A DNA stretch of 64,000 nt from Plecoglossus altivelis (lineage: Eukaryota > Chordata > Actinopteri > Osmeriformes > Plecoglossidae), in contig BROE01000022.1 of NCBI GenBank assembly GCA_036571765.1, positions 3,345,037 through 3,409,036 on the forward strand. Direction: 5' to 3'. Each line of letters begins with the position of its first letter. The stretch's first letter is position 1. Of the stretch, positions 32,456 through 43,335 are shown in pieces. A model generated the notes under the pieces. That model was not told where the DNA came from and searched no databases. It was given only the letters and a program-made list of their open reading frames with translations. Made by a program: the position numbers and the translations under genes.

Positions 32456-33640
32456 CCAGCCTTTAAGGCATTTGTTAACATGTCCGGAATTAATTAGGAT
32501 CCTACATTTAGGTCTGAATAAAGCCACCATTAAATGTACATATCTAACAATCAACCAACAAGACAAGACTTAATTTGAAACAAGTTGACAGTAGTGATCT
32601 CTTCTGCAGATATTGTTTCTAGCAACTCAGTTTATTACATTATATATCATGTAAAGAGTAAAATGTTGAACTGAACCAGACTAGTAGAGGTAGTGCAGGA
32701 ATAAATTGCTAATGCGCACCATGTTGTGAGATTTGTCCAAAATGGCCGCTGAAATGTTCAAACCAGAGAAGCTGCATGGTTGAGAAACCTTGCGACAGCA
32801 CTGTGCACAGGTAATTAGTTACATTAGCATCATGTTTATTTATCATGATTAATATTCAATATCATCACAGTCGAATGTCAGTAGCAAAATAGTTTAAGCA
32901 TCTACGCTCACTTTCATGTAGTTGCCTACTGTTTACATTGTCAGTAAAGTAGCCTAGCCTACTCACAGATGGCATGCTAGCTAGCGTGCTGCTAAAAACA
33001 TTGGTGAAGAGGTTACTGTAGACTAGCGCAACTAAATTAAACAATGTAGGCTACAACAAGTAGTAGTAGGGGCGTATTTAATAAAAATGCACGCAGAACA
33101 AATGACTAGTATGCAAGTTACTTGCAATGACAGGAAAGTATGAAGAGATTAAGTTACACTACAGCTTTAATATTGGAGTTGAGAATACATGTTATACCAT
33201 CACTGAGGTCCCACAAATAGGCCCAAATCTTCAGCTACAATACGGATATTACTTTGTGACCGAAAAACAACTTTTGTGGAACTCCTCAATAGGTTTGGTG
33301 AGTCTTTCCATTCAGTCCAATTTCCCGGTGACCAACTTTCTGTCACTCAGTTGACACCATTCGTTCTCTCTGTGTCTGAGCTAAGCCAGCATTCGCAGTT
33401 CTTTTCGACACAAAAGCTTCAATATCCACAGCGTTTTAGGGACGCAGACTTGGAAACCTTTCATGTCTACTTTGTGCTGAAGCTGAGGGATGAGTTTTGG
33501 TGTCGGTAAAAGTCATTAATAATATATGTCAAGTAACGATAGCGCCTTGCTGATGGCAAACACCAATAGGAAATATCAATACCAACCACACAATTACAGT
33601 CGACAGTCGTAATCTTTGGTCTTAAAAACTGGCTCTAACA

Positions 33641-33852
33641 CAGGGGTGTCAAACCCTGGTCCTTGAGGTCTGCTGGCCTGAAGGTTTTTGATGTTTCCCT
33701 GCTCCAGCACACCTGATTCTAATGAATGGGTTGTTATCAAGCTTTGTGGAAGCCTGATAACGACCCTTTATTAGAATCTGGTGTGCTGAAACAAGGGAAC
33801 ATCCAAAACCTTCAGGACAGCGCCCCTTGAGGACCAGGGTTTGACACCCTAC
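33641..33852. mobile_element. hAT-type foldback MITE
   Basis: The left end CAGGGGTGTCAAACCCTGGT and the right end, read in reverse as GGTGTCAAACCCTGGTCCTC, form terminal inverted repeats. The interior is also self-complementary (TGTTTCCCTGCTCCAGCACA against TGTGCTGAAACAAGGGAACA). This CAGGGGTGTCAAA foldback is a very common teleost hAT-derived element. It encodes nothing. The right terminus is degraded and no clean 8-bp target duplication is visible, so the insertion is old. Confidence 0.85.
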
Positions 33853-35109
33853 AGAACTAGTTGCATTGCACAGTCACCACAAGCTGTGTGTGGTAGAAGG
33901 TGGAGGATCACACAATGCAATGGCACTTTCAGCAAGGTGCTACTGCATAGTACTACTGCATAGCAAACAAGGGTTGGGTTGTTCAAAGTGCTACAAGTTC
34001 AGATGCTTCAGCAAGAAGCGAGCTGGAACGCTACAATAGACGTTGCACTTCAGGGCTCTCCTCTTACCGTAGCCGTGTAATCACACAGCGGAGTAGCGGG
34101 CGGGGTGGAGGGATGGTTATATTGCTGGACTGAGGCACTTGCGGGACAAGGGCCCTGCAAGGCTGTCTGAAAGCCCGTCGGAGTAGACAGGGGGCTGACA
34201 CGCAGATGACACTCCTGGCCAAGAGGCAGGAGTCGAGACTGATTAATGCCTCTCATGGGAGGAGGGTATAGGGGTGGAGCAATAGGTCTGCAGCAAGCTG
34301 GACAGAAAGAGCTCAGAACTCACGATTTTATTAATGTATTAATCAGACAAGAAAAACACGGAACTAAAAGGCACGAATTTCATTTCAGTATGTAAAGATC
34401 AATCCAACAATGTCAACATTATCATTTTCATAATCTTACCTCCCTTGGAAATCCTGCAGTAGTCATCTTACCACCCAGCTGTACTGGAAAACCATTTCAG
34501 TTTTATACCCCATATTTAAAATGTTGGCTACATTTTTATACCCTGTATTTATAATGTTGCCTCCAGCAAGAAAATGTTTCTGAAACAAAGTAGCAAAACA
34601 GGCTCCTACACAGGAGGCCTGTGTTAATATCACTCACCAGATAAATGTTACACATTGTAGTGTAATGTCAACTAAATTAAACCAAATGGCTCTAAATTCT
34701 CGAAACATTTCCAAGGGCAATATGTTCTCACATATGGGGTGCAAGTGTTCCTGAATAAGGGTTTGCTAAGTAGGTGTCTGATGTGAAGCATTGGCATTGC
34801 CCTCAGAGGTTAGACTGGTCATTTCTCCAGCTTGTCAGAATTGCTTTGGGAATGCAATGAGCCGCCTCAACAAACAGCATTACTTTAGCACAAATAAATT
34901 ACATAACAAGTGCTGATGCTTCGTAAAGCCTTGTCAACATAGGTGAGGTGGTATTAAACCTTAAGTGTATATTTGTCAGCTTGTTAACCCACCAAACATC
35001 ACAATAGAAAATTCACCTTGAAATCTGTTTTTTTAAAGTTAAGTTGACAGGAAATGCAGAAATTGTAAATTAGAGAATAAGTCTTACTAAATGCTGAAAA
35101 TCATAAGAG

Positions 35110-35545
35110 TATGACCAGGTCACAGCCAATCAACATCACATGCAGAGTCACAGCCATTCATCACATACAGTCACAGCCACTCATCACATACAGAGTCACA
35201 GCTGCTCATCACATACAGTCACAGCCAATCATCATCACATGCAGAGTCACAGCCACTCATCACATGCAGAGTCACAGCCAATCATCATCACATGCAGAGT
35301 CACAGCCATTCATCACATACAGAGTCACAGCCAATCATCATCACATGCAGAGTCACAGCCACTCATCACATACAGAGTCACAGCCACTCATCACATGCAG
35401 AGTCACAGCTGCTCATCACATACAGTCACAGCCAATCATCATCACATACAGAGTCACAGCCACTCATCACATGCAGAGTCACAGCCAATCATCATCACAT
35501 ACAGAGTCACAGCCATTAAGTCATCACATGCAGAGTCATAGTCAT
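35110..35545. repeat. 24/27-bp minisatellite, about 18 copies
   Basis: Alternating CATCACATACAGAGTCACAG and CATCATCACATGCAGAGTCA units with CCACT, CCAAT or CTGCT spacers. Confidence 0.95.
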
Positions 35546-38500
35546 TCATCGCGTTCAGCAGAGGCAAAGAATGAAGGCTTGAGAGTTTCTGCAGAATCCT
35601 GCGTTGGCTCTTTTGGTCTTTGCAAAGTGTGATCGATTCCTGGGCTGAAATGCATCTTTACATGTTCTGTTAATGTAGATAAGAGTTGAGAGATTCTTAG
35701 AATGGTCTCACTTGAAAATACATAGATCATAACAACTTAAGTTCTACTTATTTATTGTTTATTCCTTTAATGTTTAAGTGGCAAAAACAGGTTGTCAAGG
35801 CGTATTGACTGAGCAAAGAAGTTATACTGTTCTTTAATCTGTTGAAGATTGAATGTTGGATTAGTCTATTGTATGCATCAGTCCTATAAACCTTGAGGAA
35901 CATTGTCCACGATGGATTTTAGATTTAACATGTTGTTTTTTCAACTTTACCTTGCCACTTTCCATACAACTTCACTTCCAGCCCTGGGACATTCAGACCA
36001 TCTGTCTGACTCCATGTGCCCTTCATCAGACTGTAATAGTGATTCATGACACACTGACACCAGTTATGCACTATTAGTGCTAGTCCATGCTCTTTAATTA
36101 AAATGACATGTTCCCTAATGGCGTCCTGTGTTTGCACCCGTCCTCCACAGGACCCATCAGCCTCCCAGCAGTAAGCAGAGGTGGCTGTGGGCGATGGTTC
36201 GTCCTGCTCCTGAAGTGCTGTGTCAGAGGCCAGGCCTGCTCAGTGGCCTGTTCCCTCAGTTATGGGAGGAGATTACAGTGCTACTGAATAATTAACAAAA
36301 ACAAGCTGGCAAACATCAAATATTTAAAAGGTGATGCTTATACCAATGAATAAGACACAGCAAGTGAAGCACTTCTCTACAAAACTACAGCTGCAAGCCA
36401 GCAACTAAGGTTTTAACTTGCCCAGAAGGTAGATCATACGACAGTGTTTGATGTTCCCCGACTGTCTAGCCTTCAGAACTAAATAATGTTTGATGTTATT
36501 TATTTACTCATTGACCTGAATCAAACCTAATGTAGCTATTATATTGAAAAAGCTGCCATTTTTAACTGTTCACTCTAAATTAAGATTGAATGGTTAAGGT
36601 TGAATTGGGCAGGTGACTCGGGTCACAGATTTCAGTCAAATCAATCAACCAGATACCATCAAAACCACCTTTCAACTAAACGCTCATCAGTGCTCAGGAG
36701 ACAGACGCTGATCAATGGATTATTTTTATCTGTTTCTGCAGCTGTCAGAATCATGCCTGTAGATAGACAGGGGTGAGACAAGAGACATGAGTCAAGAGGA
36801 ACAGGAGCACAGACAAGCTCTCAGGCTGGCCTCTGTGCTCAGTGACATGTCTCTATGTTCTATGATCATTCATTATAGCAGAGCCAGTTAGGATTCAGGA
36901 TGTCACACACTGTACTGCACAATGTTGTTCTTATTCTCCGTTCACTTCAGCTATCTAATCACTCTGCAGGCCTCACATTCCTTATCATGTACAGTAGAAT
37001 ATAGAGAGATATATTAGATATATGATTCCCATGGCTCTTGTTTTTACTCGTAATTAAATGGGGGTGGAATTATAAAGGCTATTTAGTCATTATGTTTATC
37101 TTTGAATTAAGGGAATCGTTTCTATTTTAAACATGTTGAAATATGATATTTGGATAAAAAACATTTATCTTTGGGAATTTTTCCCAAATGTACATTATTC
37201 CCTCACCATACGATGCTTTGTAATCAAACCCTTTTGAGTCGTTCTCACCTCTTAAAACATCGCTTTTTAAAAGTGGGAGATAATGAGATGATGAGGGAAA
37301 CGAGCCAGTCTTTTGACTATCGCTTCTTTTGGGGTTCTGCGATGATGGAGTGGATTTCTGCTTAGGCTCGTGACGGATGAGTTGCTTACTGCCTTCTCAT
37401 GGATTGATTGCAACGTGAGGACATTCGTGCATACAGTTGTGTTTGTGTGTGGGAGATACAGAGACGGTGAGGATTTGTACAATTAAATCGACATCTTCGA
37501 TTTGTTCGAAGTTTAAACCTAATCTATTTATTGGTGGAGAAATGTCCAACTTAAAGTACAACCACAATACTCCAGTCTAGAAACACGCTGTATAGAGCCC
37601 TTGAAATTGACATGGCGATATGTCAGCCAAATCTGCCCAACGATAAAACTCGTGTTAATCGTCCCCCTAGGCTGGTAGCCCATTGGACAGAAACCGAGGA
37701 CGCAACAGCGAGGTTGAAACAAAAACAGGGGGCCTAATTATAATGGGGTACGGTTAATTCCTTAAGGATATAGGAGGCTACCTACATAAAGAAGGACGTG
37801 CACTAAAATACACATAATATGAAAGAAATACAACTTCCATAGTCTAACAGTTACAGAAGAAACCAGCCTCTTTCATAACATCATTATTCTGTTGACAGCT
37901 TTTATAACAATTTCAAATCAACTTTCTACAGAATGGTAAACTGACCTCAAATGTAGAATATCGTTTCTGACTCCAACAGCTCATTGTCTTGTTTCATTTT
38001 GTATACATACTATTAATGTTTGGGAATAGCTTAAATGAAAGTTATTCTTTTTTATATCTCGCCACAGTGCACGCACCTCAAAATGCCATGGCTTCAGTTT
38101 TAGAATGTGTGGTTGATCAGACAGTCGCTGTTTAAGGGGTTCAAACTTAACAAGCGACATTGAAATATACGGCGGCACAGTCCGATGATTCAGAGAAAGG
38201 CGGGCGAAGCGCGGATGTGCTTTACCGCTTGGTGCGCTTGTTTTATCGGTTTGGCAACGAAAAGGAAAAACAAGTTTACTCTACCGGACTATAAAAAGCA
38301 GCGGTAAAGTCCATACAAGGCAACACTAAATGAAACTCCAGAGTTGGAGGGAATTGCGCCAGGAAAATAAAAATTATGAAATATGTTCCACCTACAATTG
38401 GAAAAAGAACTTGCAGAGTTAGCAGCCTGCACACTTTGGCTTTGCACATTCTGTTGGCGCATTCATAAACAGTGCAGGTTATATAACAACAAAATGAAAT

Positions 38501-39023
38501 GAGGTTTCTGCCGGTCACTGGGGTGACTGTTTAGGGGAAATGGCCAATATGTAAGCTTAATTGCAAATGATTGTGACGTGGTGCTTTCATATCGATGTGC
38601 GACTGCAAAGTCAAATGATCATCAGCTGTCTGCTCATTAATGTGACAGAAACTGGGAGAGAGCGGACGGAAACAATAGAATGAAACAAAGACTGTCTGTG
38701 AGGGTGTGAACAGTCATTTGGTTCCTGTGGAATTTGGATTCTTCCAGTGAATATAAGTCTGTTTTGGCACAAATCTAACAATAGGCTAATATGCTGTACA
38801 TCTTTTAAACGTATTTTCTATCATTTCCCAATCAACAGCAACACCTTTGGCTAATGGTCGAAATAATTGTCTGTGTTTTCGAATAAACTTTGTATGATCC
38901 CGGAATGCCTGGTATACATGACCTTTATCGAAAACACTGGGCTTATTGCAAACTTTGTTTTGCAATACTGTAGGAACCTTAGCCTGGCCACTACCCTACA
39001 AACCGACTCGTCGGCGCTCTTAC

Positions 39024-39210
39024 CCGAGCAGTTCCAGCCGGTGGGCGTCTGACAGTCGCTCAGGGAAGACGGGAAAGCGCGCAGTTGCTCCACAGGTAAA
39101 GTAGCGAGAAACGCAACGACTGCGATCCAGACCCAACCTCCCACCGTACGGCTCCACTGGAACGGACCTCGTGGCTCCGTTGGTGCCTCCGCCGCCACCA
39201 AGAGACCCAT
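39024..39210 (-). CDS. tmeff2: tmeff2 exon 1: start codon, signal peptide, mature N terminus
   Basis: Encodes residues 1-62 plus the first base of codon 63. The start ATG (39208-39210) has G at -3 and G at +4, a strong Kozak context, and is followed by a hydrophobic run (VWIAVVAFLATLPV, about 27-40) typical of a signal peptide. The mature start SLSDCQTPTGWNCSG is nearly identical to mammalian TMEFF2, which fixes the identification; the signal peptide itself is divergent, as is usual. Asn60 is in an N-C-S sequon. The donor is TCGG|GTAAGA, phase 1. The open frame continues past the donor, but the sequence there stops resembling the family. Confidence 0.93.
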
Positions 39211-39312
39211 CTCAGTTCAGCGGCGTCCCCCGACAGTACACGCGAGGTGAGCAGAAATCGTACACACGCACCAACAACTCCGGTCCTTGTGTTGGCAATT
39301 TCACCGAAGCGC

Positions 39313-39360
39313 TTAAAGACCAGAGAAGGGACATTTTCCGAGCAAGAAAATGTGCCCCAT
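39313..39360 (-). CDS. Upstream ORF in the predicted 5'UTR (15 codons)
   Basis: ATG at 39,358-39,360 opens a 15-codon frame (MGHIFLLGKCPFSGL) ending TAA at 39,313-39,315, about 100 nt before the tmeff2 start. Its context has T at -3 and G at +4, so initiation would be leaky. It is in the mRNA only if transcription starts near the TATA-like element. Confidence 0.35.
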   Translation of the reverse strand: MGHIFLLGKCPFSGL

Positions 39361-39411
39361 GAAGTGCCGTAGATTATCAAACGGTTTCCGCCCGAACGGA
39401 AAGATGCTCCT

Positions 39412-39422
39412 GCTATATAAAT
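39412..39422 (-). promoter_or_regulatory. tmeff2: TATA-like element
   Basis: Minus strand reads ATTTATATAGC about 205 bp upstream of the start codon, suggesting a transcript start near 39,385-39,390. Plus strand reads TATATAAAT, a better TATA match, so a divergent transcript is possible. Confidence 0.4.
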
Positions 39423-39766
39423 GGGCTCAAGGAGGGTTGAGGAGCAATGGAGGGTGTGGGATGATGTCGGGTCTGGTGGAAAGTTAGCCAGGTATATCAG
39501 CGGAGGACGGGCAGGCAGTAAAGATGTTCAACGATGAGGAGAGAAAAAAATATGAAAAAGAAAAGGGGTGAAGGGAAGTAAGATAAATGTAAGCAGTTTA
39601 TATCCCACGCGTTTGATGCTGTTGTAATATCCAAGAATCCCACGGTGTCCTGTGCCAAGCGCTCGGTCTCGATAGTTGTGAGCGGTTGTTTCAGACGCGC
39701 AGCCGCCTGCTCCGCTTCTCATCTGAGACGCGAGCACCAGCAGCTGGTCTCCAGCTTGGTTATGAT

Positions 39767-39772
39767 CACGTG
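39767..39772. promoter_or_regulatory. tmeff2: E-box CACGTG
   Basis: Palindromic CACGTG within TCACGTGG, about 560 bp upstream of the start codon in the CpG-rich region; a USF/Myc-Max-type site. Repression of human TMEFF2 by c-Myc has been reported, but no link is shown by this sequence. Confidence 0.35.
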
Positions 39773-40729
39773 GCGTCGGATGCGAAATACCGAGAGGGAG
39801 GGGGTCTGGGTAATTATAGAGTCCTGATTGGAGCAGAGAGGAATGCGACCTGGACAGTCAGACCGTTTTGTCTCCTCGGCCCGGTGCATCGGTCAGTATT
39901 AACCGACCTATTCACGGCCCGTCTCATGTGAGTAGCGGCCATCACAATCACAGCGAAACCGGGAAGGGGATAGGCGGAGATGCTCTCGCAGTGTAATTGG
40001 CCACTAGCCTTTCAGAAAAGCCTACAGGAATCGATTTGTCCAACTGCAGCTTGGATAATTGCTCTACTTTGAAATAATACGAAACCTGTCAAGCTTCATG
40101 CTTTCTGAGCAGTTTCAATACCCCAACACTGTTTATATGTTTCAGACATGAAAATCTTCACAGAGCAGCATTTGGTCGCACATAATTGATAAACTGTCGG
40201 TATTGTAGTATTTTATTATTTAGACAACTCAAGCAGGCTCTTAAGTCTTCACAGAGCAAATGAAAGGCCCAGTTTCAGGAAAGCCCCTGTTCAGAACAGC
40301 ACAAACAGGCCAGTGTTTCCACAACCAAACACATCCTCAAAACTGTGCCAAACTTTTTTGACCTCGTGACAGAGCAAGCAAAGCTGAGGTTCTCAATTAA
40401 CAAGCAACCCGTTTACTACGCTGCCTCTGAAGGGGTTGACCAGGGTTCTGAGTCGTGTCAGAAACGTGAACATTTCACTGTTTACACAAACAGTTCTATT
40501 TTATCGGTTTACAAAAACGAGACATTGTTGAATCCATTTAGGCTGCACCTGTATCAATATGAGTAAACCTTAACCCACATTTGAATTTCTAACCGCATGA
40601 CTCAAATCATTGGGTTTCCAAGGTAGGTTGCTAAGGAGCATCACTTATCTGTTGAAGGCCATCATTTCTCTTTCATGAAAATGTAATCATTTGATGTTTT
40701 TCTCTCTTTCTCTTCGAGGGCTCTTTCCT

Positions 40730-40780
<51 letters not shown>

Positions 40781-40845
40781 CACACACACACACATCCACA
40801 GACACACACACATACATATACACACACACACACACCTACACAGTG
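40730..40845. repeat. CA microsatellite
   Basis: (AC)n from 40,730 with a few interruptions (AACAC, CATCCAC, CATACATATAC). Confidence 0.94.
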
Positions 40846-41048
40846 TAGCACATGCAGTAGTTAATCAGAAGTAAATACAGAGGACATGTGAGTGTCAGTG
40901 CTGGTGTTGTTGACTGTGCTCTTTGGGTCTACCACTATAGCAAGTAACAGATGTGTATATGCATGCATGCAAACGGCGTGATACTTCCTGTGGTCACCTG
41001 TTGGATCCTGCTACTGAACATGTGATTACTGAGATGATGTTTGAATCT

Positions 41049-41194
41049 CTGCGACTTGCTGGCCCCAGTCCAGGGTGTACCCCGCCTATGGCCCGAAAGC
41101 TACTGGGATAGGCTCCAGTCACCCGTGACCCCAAAATGGGAACAAGCGGCACTGCAATCCCTCCCAGGGATTAGCAGTAGACGATGGATGGATG
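41049..41194 (+). mobile_element. 5'-truncated LINE tail (L2-like or related) with 13-bp target duplication
   Basis: Contains the widespread teleost retroposon tail CCAGGGTGTACCCCGCC, GGGATAGGCTCCAG and a 3' (GATG)n tail. It is flanked by perfect 13-bp direct repeats GATGTTTGAATCT at 41,036-41,048 and 41,195-41,207, the signature of target-primed reverse transcription. The insertion is only about 146 bp, so it is severely 5'-truncated or a SINE sharing a LINE tail. The exact family is uncertain; the insertion boundaries are well supported. Confidence 0.85.
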
Positions 41195-41799
41195 GATGTT
41201 TGAATCTGAACAGCTTAGTTCTTAGGATGTCAGTGTGTTTGTTGTTATTGAGACTTAAGACAGACAGAGGATACAGACCAGCTAAAAGGTGTTGGAATGT
41301 CATGTGGAAAGAGTGGTGGTTGAGTGTTGTTGACCTGTTATTGGTGTGTCAAATACTGTCAGCCAATCATCAACGTACAGGACGTGTAGAAGGACATGTT
41401 GTGATGGTTTAGTGAAAATGGTCTCTTTTGACTTGATTTAGCATGTTTTGTGTTTAGGGATGGAGATATCAGTGCCATGTTAATAGCTACAGACCTCACG
41501 TCATTGTGTGTTAGACATGCAAATACTGTATGCCCACATTCACTTCCAGAGAACATCATGTCAAGGAAGTGATAAATACCAAAACTCACACGTCAGCCAG
41601 TTTGTATTCTCTCTGCTTCTGAGAGCGTGTTCAACATTTTCTGAGAGTTTCACCCTAATGCCCGTGGAAATACAAAGTGATTTCCAGCAGTAAAATCAGA
41701 AACGTCAGTTATGTCCATCTTTGTGAGTTTGTGTTGGCAGAGGGCCAAGCTGGTGTGAGGGCGTGACGCCAGACAGCGTCCCCTCTGCAACCTGCTCGG

Positions 41800-41960
41800 A
41801 GCTGGGAGCTAATTACATTTCTGACTTGCTGAAATGCACACCATCTCCTGAGAGAGCATTCCTGAGCAACTCTTACCATGGTATCCTATATCTGATGATT
41901 GATTTCTTTTACCTCATAATTACTATAATGTATTAATAAATCATCCATTTTGTTGCAAAT
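41800..41960. promoter_or_regulatory. Candidate conserved non-coding element
   Basis: Repeat-free block with GGAGCTAATTACATTTC, TGATTGATTTC, CATAATTACTATAATG and TAATAAATCATCC, rich in homeodomain/PBX-like cores. Assigned on appearance only. Confidence 0.25.
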
Positions 41961-42904
41961 CTGGAGGCTGGCGCTGCCAAGGGAGTCATCTGTCGGTGTG
42001 TGTTACCATGGAGGAGGGGTGAAAGGTCACGGGCCATGTTGGTGTAGCCAGGCCAGCTCTGGCTGCATTCTGCTGATGTGTGATTGTGTTACATGATGGC
42101 CCTGCTGTTGGACTAATAGAGCTGGTGTTGTTTAGTGGACAGCTCGCATAGTCAGCATGACTCAAGCTATTATCTTGCCTGCACACACATTAAGAAATAC
42201 ATTTTAGAATATTGAAGCTGCAGCTTTTGTTCATTCAATACTGATTCACTTTTATTGCCTGACAGACTCCAAACACTCCAAATAATAACCCCGACCAGAA
42301 CCAGAACCCCTGATGTGGAGAAGTGGAGTTCACATGACAACTGTTGTGTGTAGCAGTGCTGGGCTAAAGACAGCCAGTGTCCCTGGCTTGGCGAAGGGAG
42401 TGCTGGAGCAGTAATGAGGCAGCAGCCGGCCTGTAGGGGCTGGTGAGAAGGTCACATCCCATGGAGGGCTGCCTCTGTGCTCTTGGTCCCTGCATGGGTT
42501 CCCTCCTAATGACGTCTCTTCTCACAGACTGCTGTCCCCAGGGCAGCTGGGTCTGCCAGCGTCTGGGAGGGTAGAAGACACCCTACAGACTGTCAGTCTG
42601 ATCTGGTTTAATGAACTGTACTTGTGACTGTCGCCTGTGTTGACACCTCAAGCTACTGTTCCAGCTCTGCACTGTCTTTCTGGGTTTCACCAGAAACTTA
42701 TTCTGTGAGAAGCACCATCCAGTACCATCACCAGTGTGGCTGTGATCTGTAGACAGTGATGAATGAGGCTTTAAAGTCGTAGTAACCACACCATCACTGG
42801 GCTAACGATGCTGTGATCAATCTCATAAGGATACTATCAGAAAATGACACTACTCACACGTACAAAGTAGCTGGTGTCAGAGGAATGCATACTCCTAACA
42901 AGAA

Positions 42905-43335
42905 GGTGTGTGTGAATATTTGTGGGTATGACTGTGTGCATGTGTGTGGGATAGAGAGTGAGTGAGGGTATGTGTGTGTGTGATGTAGTTGTAGTGAGTG
43001 CAGGGTGTGTGTGCAGCACATGCTGGGAGGGTGTCTGTGTGTGCAGCACAGGGTAGGAGGGTGTGTGTGTGCAGCATAGGGTAGGAGGGTGTGTGTGTGT
43101 GCAGCACAGGGTATGAGGGTGTGTGCCCTATTGTGTGTGTGTGTGTGGTGTGTGGTGTGTGTGTGTGCAGCACAGGGTATGAGGGTGTGTGTGTGTGTGT
43201 GTGTGTGCAGCACATGCTGGGAGGTGTGTGTGTGTGTGCAGCACAGGGTAGGAGGGTGTGTGTGTGTGCAGCACAGGGTATGAGGGTGTGTGTGTGTGTG
43301 TGTGTGTGTGTGCAGCACATGCTGGGAGGGTGTGT
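42905..43335. repeat. GT/GCAGCACAGGGTA minisatellite
   Basis: Units of about 30-35 bp, GCAGCACAGGGTATGAGG followed by (GT)n of variable length, about ten copies; some units have GCAGCACATGCTGGGAGG. Confidence 0.93.

Larger units (their letters stand above)
31789..39023 (-). other. tmeff2: tmeff2 intron 1
   Basis: Intron of 7235 bp. It carries a 30-bp array (32,110-32,455), a hAT foldback element (33,641-33,852) and a 24/27-bp array (35,110-35,545). The rest (32,456-33,640, 33,853-35,109, 35,546-39,023) is non-repetitive and fairly AT-rich, with no coding exon I recognise. Confidence 0.88.
38980..39960. promoter_or_regulatory. tmeff2: CpG-rich promoter region of tmeff2
   Basis: CpG dinucleotides are clearly denser here than elsewhere in the window, covering exon 1 and about 750 bp upstream. 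This fits a CpG-island promoter; human TMEFF2 has one that is methylated in tumours. The density was judged by eye. Confidence 0.7.
39961..42900. other. Upstream flank, segment 1
   Basis: No recognisable gene. Holds a CA array (40,730-40,845), a LINE-tail insertion (41,049-41,194) and an AT-rich possibly regulatory block (41,800-41,960). The remaining sequence shows nothing distinctive. Confidence 0.75.

Noticed and set aside
39060..39380. A 106-codon frame overlapping the tmeff2 start
   Set aside because: It opens at TTG rather than ATG and runs antiparallel in phase to the conserved exon 1 frame; no support for its use.
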